Source: Bradyrhizobium zhanjiangense
Lineage (GTDB): Bacteria > Pseudomonadota > Alphaproteobacteria > Rhizobiales > Xanthobacteraceae
Assembly: GCF_004114935.1 (NCBI RefSeq)
Contig: NZ_CP022221.1
Location: forward strand, 8,267,001-8,331,000
Length of the DNA: 64,000 nucleotides
Reading direction: 5' to 3'
Shown here: positions 36,003-43,303 of the stretch, piece after piece
How positions within the stretch are numbered: position 1 is the stretch's first letter
Layout of the letters: every line of letters starts with the position of its first letter
Notes under the pieces: generated by a model
The model's input: the letters and a program-made list of their open reading frames with translations, nothing else
Told to the model about the DNA's origin: nothing
Databases searched by the model: none
Translations under genes and position numbers: made by a program

Positions 36003-36377
36003 CGATACCTCCCTTTTGTGGGCCACTTTGCCCCGCCGATCTAGCCTGACCGCATGTCGAAAACATGGAGCGGCCGCCGCTGCCTGCTCGATCGCGTCAA
36101 TTCCAGCCTCGCGCAGGGTATAACGAGGTGCCGATCAGCAACGCGGTACCCAAGAGCTGCGGACAAAAATACCAGCTGGTTAGCCGGGAGGCTGTAGCCG
36201 CTCGAACAGCCGCTGGGTGTCAACACAACAGGTGCGGTCGGCGACCATGCGGCCCAAGTCCGCTCTTCCCCTGACACCGGACCCGGGAAGCTTTTCGTTC
36301 TTCTTCGCGTGTGGCCACGAGCCGACATGTCGAGTGCTACTTGACAAATCGCGCTGCCGCGCGCGACGGAGCGCGTC
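36003..36377. other. Gene-free stretch between the PLA2-like gene and the CadC-like gene
   Basis: No frame here looks coding. The left part should carry the promoter of the phospholipase-like gene, since its ribosome-binding site lies at about 36006-36011. Nothing else organised was seen. Confidence 0.35.
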
Positions 36378-37964
36378 TCACTCTGGCAGGCCGGCGTCAC
36401 GGAGAGCTCTAGCGAAGATCGCGAAGTCCTCCGTCCGGCGAAATGGTGCCAAATCTCTTAGATTGGAGGCGTGCAAATCGGGATTGAATTCGAGCGCGCG
36501 TAACATGGCTCTTTGCGCTTGCTCAAGCCGTCCGGCGAGCGCATTGCTGGCTGCGGAAATGCAGATTGACAGCAGAAAACTCGGATTGTCGCGCATTGCC
36601 TTTTCGGCGGATGACAACGCAAGATCGTAGCGGCTCGCCAGAAAATGAGCATATGCCATGGCTCCGTGCGTGGTGTAGTACATGGACGGATCGCGCGGGC
36701 TTAGGCGCATGGCATGCGCAGAGTGCTCAAGTGCGAGGTCCGGCTCGCCTCTCCAAACTCTCAACCAGGCACTGAGCATCCAAGCTCTGGCTAAGTTTGG
36801 ATTGACGGCCAGTGCCCGATCCATGAAAGCCGCAGCGTCATCGAACTCATGGGCTACAAAGGCGAGAGCGTATCCACCCATACATAGCGCGAATGGATCA
36901 TCTGCCCCCAGATCCACTGCCTTCCGGCCCAGCCGTGTGGCTTCCGCACTTTCCTGCACTTGATCGTTCATGCAACCAAGCGCTTTGCGTCGAACATAGC
37001 ACCAAGCGGCCATGCCATAGGCACAGGCCAGACGAGTGTCCAGCTCGATCGCCTTGTAAAAGAGCTGGAGCGCCTCGTTGTTCGCGTCCTCGGACCAACG
37101 AGCTTTCGCCAGCCCCCGCAGGTAATAGTCGTACGCATCCAAATCTTCGGTTGGTTTGCGCCTAGCCCGCTTGATCTCCTCATGCTGCAGCTTCGGGGCG
37201 ATTGCTCCCACGACGCTGGAAGTCACATGGTCCTGTAGATCGAACATATCCTCGATCGGCCCCTCAAAGCGGTCCGCCCAGAGATGTGCTCCAGTTTCGG
37301 TATCGATAAGCTGACCCGCGATACGAACGCGGTTTCCGGCTTTGCGCACGCTACCTTCGAGTACGTAGCGCACTCCAAGCTCGTGGCCGACCTGCTTCAC
37401 GTCCACGGTCCGGCCTTTGTACGTGAAGCTGGAATTGCGTGCGATCACAAACAGCCAACGAAAGAGAGAGAGGGCCATCGTGATATCCTCGACGACGCCA
37501 TCTGCGAAATACTCCTGCTCCGGATCGGAGCTCAGGTTCGCGAACGGAAGTACCGCAATCGAGGGTTTATCCGGCAGTGTGAGGACGGATGTCGGCGGCG
37601 CCACCGACTTGTCGGCCACTGCCGCGCCTCCGGGCACTTGCACTTCCCGCACTGGCCCGACGAAGCGGAAACCCCTTCGTGGCAGTGTCTTGATGAGGCG
37701 CTGTTCCTCGCCGGTGTCGCCAATCGCGCTCCGGGCGACATTCAGGCGGGTCGTCAATGCTGCATCCGACACGCTGCGCCCATTCCAAATGGCGTTGATG
37801 AGGTCGTCTTTGCCGACGACGCGATCGCGGTTGCGGATCAAGTAGTTCAGCAGATCAAATACCTGTGGCGCCACGGAGACGACATCCGCGCCGCGATATA
37901 GCTCGCGACGCTCCGGGTCTAATGCGTAGTCCTCAAACAGATAGCGCAACGAAATCCCTTGCAT
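36378..37964 (-). CDS. Winged-helix (CadC/OmpR-type) regulator with TolB-like and TPR domains
   Basis: 528 aa. Residues about 1-105 are a winged helix: YLFEDYALDPERRELYRGAD, VFDLLNYLIRNRDRVVGKDD and RLIKTLPRRGFRFVG are textbook Trans_reg_C. A linker leads to KPSIAVLPFANLSSDPEQEY, ADGVVEDITMALS, the TolB-N/adenylate-cyclase-associated FlgO-like domain, then at least five TPR-like repeats to the C-terminus. There is no transmembrane segment. Such proteins occur widely in Bradyrhizobium; targets unknown. The ATG at 37964 is chosen over an upstream one at 38054 because homologous sequence begins there. An IS4 element starts 93 bp upstream, so its promoter is probably altered. Confidence 0.85.
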   Translation of the reverse strand: MQGISLRYLFEDYALDPERRELYRGADVVSVAPQVFDLLNYLIRNRDRVVGKDDLINAIWNGRSVSDAALTTRLNVARSAIGDTGEEQRLIKTLPRRGFRFVGPVREVQVPGGAAVADKSVAPPTSVLTLPDKPSIAVLPFANLSSDPEQEYFADGVVEDITMALSLFRWLFVIARNSSFTYKGRTVDVKQVGHELGVRYVLEGSVRKAGNRVRIAGQLIDTETGAHLWADRFEGPIEDMFDLQDHVTSSVVGAIAPKLQHEEIKRARRKPTEDLDAYDYYLRGLAKARWSEDANNEALQLFYKAIELDTRLACAYGMAAWCYVRRKALGCMNDQVQESAEATRLGRKAVDLGADDPFALCMGGYALAFVAHEFDDAAAFMDRALAVNPNLARAWMLSAWLRVWRGEPDLALEHSAHAMRLSPRDPSMYYTTHGAMAYAHFLASRYDLALSSAEKAMRDNPSFLLSICISAASNALAGRLEQAQRAMLRALEFNPDLHASNLRDLAPFRRTEDFAIFARALRDAGLPE

Positions 37965-38045
37965 GAGGAGCCCCCGATCACCGGCTAGCGCTTTGGCCCC
38001 GCTAGAAAATGCAAGAATAAGCTGCCGATGAGGAAAATGTAAGCT

Positions 38046-38056
38046 GCCGGTCAAGC
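38046..38056. repeat. Target-site duplication of the IS4 element, left
   Basis: GCCGGTCAAGC is found here and again at 39631-39641, directly outside the two ends of the insertion sequence. The 11-bp length is typical of IS4-family insertion. Identical copies mean a fairly recent insertion. Confidence 0.9.
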
Positions 38057-39630
38057 TTTCAATTACCCATAACTTTGGCCACCGGGCTGATCCGCTGATC
38101 GGCGAAATCTTGAATCGAAAGAATCACTTGTGATTCCTTGCTGAGCACCTGATTCGCGAGGGGGTGCTCTATGGGGCTGACATTAAGGGATCGATCGGCA
38201 AAAGGCTGTTTGCGGTCCTTGGAAGGTGAATGTTGGATTGATCGAGAGAGTAGTGGATGCGAGTTTAGGGATGCGCGGCTCGGCGACAGATTCCGCAAAC
38301 TGCTCATGCAGATTGGAAGCGCCATGGGACAAAGCATTCCGCTCGTCTGCCAGGATTGGGCGAATACCAAGGCAGCCTACCGCTTCTTCTCTAATGACCG
38401 GGTCAGCGAAGCGGACATTCTGGCCGGCCATTTCCAATCGACACATGATCGTGCCGCCGGCACTGAAGGTCTCGTTCTGGTGCTGCACGATACAACCGAG
38501 TTCAGCTATCAACGCGAGAAGTCAGAAGCGATTGGCATCACCAAGAGCATAAACAGTGGACGGGATAAGGCGGGTCGCCTCAGATCGCACACGGTTTGCG
38601 GCATCCTGATGCATTCGAGCCTCGCAGTTACAATCGAAGGGGTGCCGCTGGGGTTGGCTGCCGTTAAGTTCTGGACCCGGAAGAAATTCAAGGGGACGGC
38701 AGCGCTTAAAAAGAAGATCAATCCGACCCGGATTCCCATCGAGAAAAAGGAAAGCGTCCGGTGGTTGGAAAATCTCAAGCAGTCTACGCAACTCTTGGAT
38801 CATCCGGGACGATGCATCCATGTTGGTGATCGCGAGAGTGACATCTACGAGCTTTTCTGCGCAGCACAGGAGATCGGCACTCATTTCCTGATCAGGACCT
38901 GCGTCGACCGCTTGGCTGGAGAGGGGGATCGCACGATCGCCGACGAAATGGACGAGGTCGCCGTCAAAGGGCTCCATCGCATCGAAGTCAGAGACAGTAA
39001 CGGCGATCCCGACCAGGCCGTTCTTGAGATCAGGTATCGCAAGATACGCGTCCTGCCGCCGATCGGAAAGCAGAAGCGCTATCCTGCTCTGACCTTGACG
39101 GTGATCCATGCCGAAGAGCGCGGGACGCCGAAAAACAGAAAGAAGATCGATTGGAAGCTGATCACCGACCTGCCTGTTAGTTCCCGCACCGACGCCATTG
39201 AGAAGCTCGAATGGTATGCTTTGAGATGGAAGATCGAGGTGTTCCACAAGATCCTCAAATCGGGCTGCAAAGCCGAGGAGTCGAAGCTCAGGACAGCCCA
39301 GCGTCTGACCAATCTGATCTCGCTCTTTTGCATCCTGAGTTGGCGGGTCTTCTGGATGACGATGCTCAACCGTTCCGCCCCAGACGCGCCGCCAACCCTC
39401 GCGTTGACTGCGACTGAAATCGGCGTGCTCGATCGGCTCGTCAACGACAAATCAAAAGCAAGACAGAAAACGCTCTCGCACTATCTGATCAAGATCGCCC
39501 GGCTCGGCGGTTATCTCGCCCGCGCCAGCGACCCGCCGCCCGGCAATACCGTCATGTGGCGTGGGCTGTCACGCCTCACCGACATCGCGCTGGGCGCCAT
39601 GGTCGGACGAGAATTTGTGGGTAATTGAAA
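38057..39630 (+). mobile_element. Complete IS4-family insertion sequence (1574 bp)
   Basis: Ends carry perfect 13-bp inverted repeats, TTTCAATTACCCA at 38057-38069 and its complement at 39618-39630, with partial similarity for about five further bases. It is flanked by the 11-bp duplication GCCGGTCAAGC (38046-38056 and 39631-39641). It contains one transposase gene whose TGA lies two bases from the right end. Without it, the regulator gene and the DUF1127 gene would be divergent with roughly 130 bp between them. Confidence 0.95.
38171..39628 (+). CDS. IS4-family transposase
   Basis: 485 aa, Tn5/IS50-like. The N-terminal DNA-binding domain contains FRDARLGDRFRKLLMQIGSA and WANTKAAYRFFSNDRVSEAD. 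The catalytic triad is D in LVLHDTTEFSY, D in HVGDRESDIYELF, and E in YALRWKIEVFHKILKSGCKA, matching the Y-x2-R-x3-E-x6-K signature. The frame is intact, so the element may be active. The ATG at 38171 lies 114 bp inside the left end. Confidence 0.95.
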   Translation: MGLTLRDRSAKGCLRSLEGECWIDRESSGCEFRDARLGDRFRKLLMQIGSAMGQSIPLVCQDWANTKAAYRFFSNDRVSEADILAGHFQSTHDRAAGTEGLVLVLHDTTEFSYQREKSEAIGITKSINSGRDKAGRLRSHTVCGILMHSSLAVTIEGVPLGLAAVKFWTRKKFKGTAALKKKINPTRIPIEKKESVRWLENLKQSTQLLDHPGRCIHVGDRESDIYELFCAAQEIGTHFLIRTCVDRLAGEGDRTIADEMDEVAVKGLHRIEVRDSNGDPDQAVLEIRYRKIRVLPPIGKQKRYPALTLTVIHAEERGTPKNRKKIDWKLITDLPVSSRTDAIEKLEWYALRWKIEVFHKILKSGCKAEESKLRTAQRLTNLISLFCILSWRVFWMTMLNRSAPDAPPTLALTATEIGVLDRLVNDKSKARQKTLSHYLIKIARLGGYLARASDPPPGNTVMWRGLSRLTDIALGAMVGREFVGN

Positions 39631-39693
39631 GCCGGTCAAGCGCGCCCACCGATCTCCTGGCACCCTAGAGAGCATTCCGAGGGAGACACCGCA

Positions 39694-39939
39694 ATGAGCA
39701 CGACCTACAGCACAACGTGGCTGGAACGGACATCCGCATCGACACGGTACGCGTCTGGCCTCATCTGGAAATACTGGGATGCCTTTCAAGAGCGGCGCGA
39801 ACGGCAGAAATTGCGCGCGGCGTTGTGCGACCTAAGTGACAGGGAACTGATGGATATCGGCACTTCCCGCGGTGAGATCGACCACGTTGCCTCGAATCGA
39901 GGCATCGACCCGCGAGGTATCCGGAGTGGGATTCGCTAA
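39694..39939 (+). CDS. DUF1127 protein with IS-altered C-terminus
   Basis: 81 aa. RQKLRAALCDLSDRELMDIG followed by TSRGEIDHVAS is the DUF1127 motif, an Arg-rich helical hairpin implicated in RNA/phosphate-responsive small-protein functions in other alphaproteobacteria. GGGAGA precedes the ATG. The coding sequence runs into the start of the IS110-family transposase frame, so its final residues probably come from the inserted element. Its original upstream region is cut by the IS4 element 53 bp before the start. Confidence 0.8.
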   Translation: MSTTYSTTWLERTSASTRYASGLIWKYWDAFQERRERQKLRAALCDLSDRELMDIGTSRGEIDHVASNRGIDPRGIRSGIR

Positions 39940-41092
39940 TCTGGCGCCGACAGGGCGGCCAGAACTGGAGGCGACCAGAGGCACCAATCCGAGCGGAGCC
40001 CGACTCAACGCAGCGATCGCCGTGATCGGCATCGATATCGGCAAGAACTCGTTCCATGTCGTAGGGCAGGATCACCGTGGTGCGATCGTGCTGCGGCAGA
40101 AATGGTCGCGTGGCCAGGTCGAGGCGCGACTTGCCAATCTGCCGCCGTGCTTGATCGGTATGGAAGCCTGCGTCGGCGCCCATCATCTCAGCCGCAAGCT
40201 CCAAATGCTTGGCCACGACGCCCGCCTGATGCCGGCGAAATACGTGCGCCCGTATTCGAAGGGACAGAAGAATGACTTCCGAGATGCGGAGGCCATCGCC
40301 GAGGCTGTCCAACGCCCGACCATGAAGTTCGTCGCGACCAAGACCGCCGATCAGCTCGATCTTCAGGCACTGCACCGCGTCCGCGATCGATTGGTCGGTC
40401 AGCGTACCGGCGCCATCAATCAGATCCGTGCGTTCCTGCTGGAGCGGGGCATCGCCGTGCGGCAAGGCCTGCATTCCCTGCGGTTCGAGTTGCCGGGTAT
40501 CTTGGCAACTCGCACTGATGTGCTCTCGCCTCGCATGTTGCGCATCATCGAGGCTCTGGCGGACGATTGGCGCCGGCTGGATGAGCGTATCGAGGGTCTC
40601 TCGAACGAGATCGAAACACTCGCCCGTCAAGATCAGGCCTGCCAGCGACTGATGACGGTGCCTGGGATTGGCCCGATCATCTCGAGCGCGATGGTGGCCG
40701 CGATCGGCACTGGAGACGTGTTCTCGAAAGGCCGCGACTTCGGCGCCTGGCTTGGACTGGTGCCGAAACAGATATCGACCGGCGACCGCACGATCCTCGG
40801 CAGTATATCACGGCACGGCAATCGCTACCTGCGCGCGCTGTTCGTGCAAGCCGCGTGGGTTGTGCTGGTCAAGGTCAAGTGCTGGGAGCGCTATGGCCTC
40901 GACTCCTGGATCAAAGCCGCCAAAAAGCGATTACACCACAACGTGCTGGCGATTGCGCTCGCCAACAAGCTCGCCCGGATCGCCTGGGCGGTCCTCAACA
41001 AGGGACGCGCCTCGCGTCAGCACGGAGGAGACGGCGTCCCGACCGGCCTGATCCTCGCGCCGTGCGCAGGTGAGGAGCGATCGATGACGTAA
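39926..41092 (+). CDS. IS110-family transposase (RNA-guided DEDD recombinase)
   Basis: About 388 aa from GTG, or shorter if a later start is used (the usual length is near 345). The RuvC-like DEDD domain shows AVIGIDIGKNSFHVVGQDHR (first D), LIGMEACVGAHH (E) and QKNDFRDAEAIAEAVQRPTM (D-x2-D). The C-terminal transposase_20 domain has LMTVPGIGPIISSAMVAAIG, FGAWLGLVPKQISTGDRTIL and the serine region HGNRYLR. IS110 enzymes use a bridge RNA from the element's non-coding end. No inverted repeats or target duplication are expected. The frame is intact. The exact left boundary is uncertain, near 39920. Confidence 0.85.
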   Translation: MGFANLAPTGRPELEATRGTNPSGARLNAAIAVIGIDIGKNSFHVVGQDHRGAIVLRQKWSRGQVEARLANLPPCLIGMEACVGAHHLSRKLQMLGHDARLMPAKYVRPYSKGQKNDFRDAEAIAEAVQRPTMKFVATKTADQLDLQALHRVRDRLVGQRTGAINQIRAFLLERGIAVRQGLHSLRFELPGILATRTDVLSPRMLRIIEALADDWRRLDERIEGLSNEIETLARQDQACQRLMTVPGIGPIISSAMVAAIGTGDVFSKGRDFGAWLGLVPKQISTGDRTILGSISRHGNRYLRALFVQAAWVVLVKVKCWERYGLDSWIKAAKKRLHHNVLAIALANKLARIAWAVLNKGRASRQHGGDGVPTGLILAPCAGEERSMT

Positions 41093-41511
41093 CAACACCC
41101 TTACCCGCCGAGGCCTGCGAGAGGATGAGACGACGATGGAGAATCGGTCTTCCCGGCGCATGCGAACCCTGGTGACCCAAATGGCCCGGTCGAGGCCTGT
41201 CCGCTAACCAGATCACATGCGTGCTGATAACCATGATGGCCCGGAGCACTGTGCTCCAAGCAGAGGCCGGATACATTGATGCAAGACCGCATCTACCGGA
41301 TCGTCGAAATCTTCTTGCACCGCACGGCCGGACCATACATTGGGTCAATCGCGTCGCTTTTGGCCGGTTTACCGGATGTCTGCTTCTCCCCTGACAGCGG
41401 CGAATAGCGGAATCCCCTAACCGCTGCTTGGGGCCAACAGCCGACATATCTCCGCTTTTTTGGGACGCGACCAGCCGTAACTCGCTACACGGCTGAACGC
41501 ACATCGGAACA
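41093..41511. other. Non-coding right end of the IS110 element and flanking DNA
   Basis: 419 bp with no supportable gene. The first part is probably still element DNA, the end being unmarked as usual for this family. The stretch 41340-41460 resembles a short dispersed repeat common in Bradyrhizobium intergenic DNA. For IS1111-type members the guide RNA maps to such a 3' end; for IS110-type members, to the 5' end. I cannot fold it here. Confidence 0.35.
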
Positions 41512-42447
41512 TCAGATGGAGAAATTGATCTTCCTCCGCGCCCGCAATTCCGAAGGCAGCAGGCAGTCATAGATAAATTGATTGGCGGGCGTCGGCACGG
41601 CAACCTCACGCCCGAGGCGGACGATGGCCCCGTTCCAGTAGTCCAGTTCGCTCTGCTTTCCGACTGCAATGTCGCGCTGCAACGACGTAGTAGCGTTCGT
41701 GGGTAAAGCGTCATAGAATTTCATCGTATCTGCGACGGCAGTGTCTGCCATCGGTACGTTGCGAGCCTTCGCTACCGTTAGGGCTTCCTGCAGGCACTGC
41801 TCCAACAGCCTTCTGGTCTCGGGGATGGCACGCGTCACCCCGATAGGCGCTCTCGTGATTGAACCCACGCCACCAAATGAGGTCACCATCAAGAACTTGT
41901 CCCACAATGCCTTGACGATATTGGCGGGCACCTCCACAGAAACTTTCGCATGCGCGAAGCATTGCCGCAGTCGTTCGACGCGTTCGGTTCGTCTGTTGTC
42001 TATCTCACCAAACTTGATGAAGTTCTGACCTCCGACGCTCCGGATATGGCCTGGTCCTACGATAAAGCTCAATGTACCGCACATGCCACCGAGCGTGTTG
42101 GACGCGAATACGGCCATCAGTTCGCTGGCGGCTTCAACGCCGTTCTGCAAGGGCACGATAACAGTGTCGGGACCTACCAGTGGACGGATAGCATTAGCTG
42201 CGTCGATCACCTGCCAAGCCTTTACGCCAACAAGAACAGCCCCCACATTACGTGCTTCGGCCGGATTGTCGGTTGCCCGTGCCCGCACAAGGGTCTCGCC
42301 TGAAGGCGTTTCAAGGCGAAGACCATTAGCCCTTATGGCGCGGAGGTGATCACCCCGAGCGATAAAAACAACATCCTCTCCGGCGAGCGCGAGTTGCGCA
42401 CCAAAGTATCCGCCAGCACCACCTGTTCCGAAGACTGCGATCCGCAT
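41512..42447 (-). CDS. panE: 2-dehydropantoate 2-reductase family protein (ApbA/PanE)
   Basis: 311 aa. The dinucleotide-binding Rossmann motif is MRIAVFGTGGAGGYFGAQLA (GxGxxG). VPLQNGVEA, then VKALWDKFLMVTSFGGVGSI (catalytic Lys and Asn/Ser region) are the family blocks. The reaction is NADPH-dependent reduction of ketopantoate in coenzyme A synthesis, but many paralogues act on other 2-oxoacids, so the exact role is uncertain. The ATG at 42447 fits the family; an upstream ATG adds eight unrelated residues. It stands alone next to IS-derived DNA. Confidence 0.88.
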   Translation of the reverse strand: MRIAVFGTGGAGGYFGAQLALAGEDVVFIARGDHLRAIRANGLRLETPSGETLVRARATDNPAEARNVGAVLVGVKAWQVIDAANAIRPLVGPDTVIVPLQNGVEAASELMAVFASNTLGGMCGTLSFIVGPGHIRSVGGQNFIKFGEIDNRRTERVERLRQCFAHAKVSVEVPANIVKALWDKFLMVTSFGGVGSITRAPIGVTRAIPETRRLLEQCLQEALTVAKARNVPMADTAVADTMKFYDALPTNATTSLQRDIAVGKQSELDYWNGAIVRLGREVAVPTPANQFIYDCLLPSELRARRKINFSI

Positions 42448-42772
42448 GCCGCCCCTCGGTGAATGTTTCATGAGACTAGCGCAAGATGATCGACCAGCAA
42501 AATCATATCCGGAACTGAGCCGGTGTCATCACCGGTTTGACGAATGGATGCCTGTGTCGGTGACGGATCAATTGCGTCGATCTAGCTGCGGCTAGGTCAG
42601 GTCGGGTGTTACCCCCGTCAGCCGACAGCCGGACGAATGCCGGATTCCGTCGGAAAGGGCCGGCAGCTGTCATGCGTCGGCTTGTTCAGGATCACTATAT
42701 TGGCTGACGTCGATGGACTGTCGGAGCCTTCCCATACTAAGAGTCTGGCTTTGCTAATGGTTGGGATCACAA

Positions 42773-43180
42773 ATGAAAGGCATCAACCATCTCGTGCTCG
42801 CGGGTCACGACTTGGAAGCGATGCGCGCGAAATATCAGGAGTTGGGATTTACGATTATGGCGCCCGGTCAGCATCCTTTCGGAACGGGCAACTCTATCAT
42901 TCAACTACACGGCACGTATCTCGAACTACTTTCAGTTACGAGGCCACAGGACGTTCCCGAGCACCGCACTGATAACTTTTCATTTGCCGCTTTCAATCGC
43001 GACTATCTTGCGCGACACGAGGGGTTTTCGATGATGGTGCTCGACACCTCGGATGCCCGCTCCAGACTTATGGAATTATCAGGCCTGCGTCAATCCGGAA
43101 CCCAATCCGTTGGTCGGAGGCTGATGGGATTATTTCGAATATCTCGTCCCGTCTCATGCGCGTCCATTCACGTTTGTTGA
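42773..43180 (+). CDS. Glyoxalase-like (VOC) domain protein, C-terminally truncated
   Basis: 135 aa. MKGINHLVLAGHDLEAMRAK opens as a VOC/glyoxalase-like module, and YLELLSVTRPQDVPEHRTDN closes the first strand set. It resembles the first half of a roughly 280-residue glyoxalase-like family. After LMELSGLRQ the sequence no longer fits, and another frame just downstream reads WDYFEYLVPSHARPFTFVDF, the end of some other protein. The gene therefore seems fused to foreign sequence by deletion. The function is likely lost. Confidence 0.55.
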   Translation: MKGINHLVLAGHDLEAMRAKYQELGFTIMAPGQHPFGTGNSIIQLHGTYLELLSVTRPQDVPEHRTDNFSFAAFNRDYLARHEGFSMMVLDTSDARSRLMELSGLRQSGTQSVGRRLMGLFRISRPVSCASIHVC

Positions 43181-43303
43181 TTTTGGTGCTTGAATTTCTG
43201 TGGGGCGCAGGAGCCTCAGCCAACGTCCGGACACGCAAGTGTTGATATCGCTGGTGGGCCCCGGCAGGACTCGGCCGGTGTTCGTCGCCGACGCCTCAGC
43301 GGA

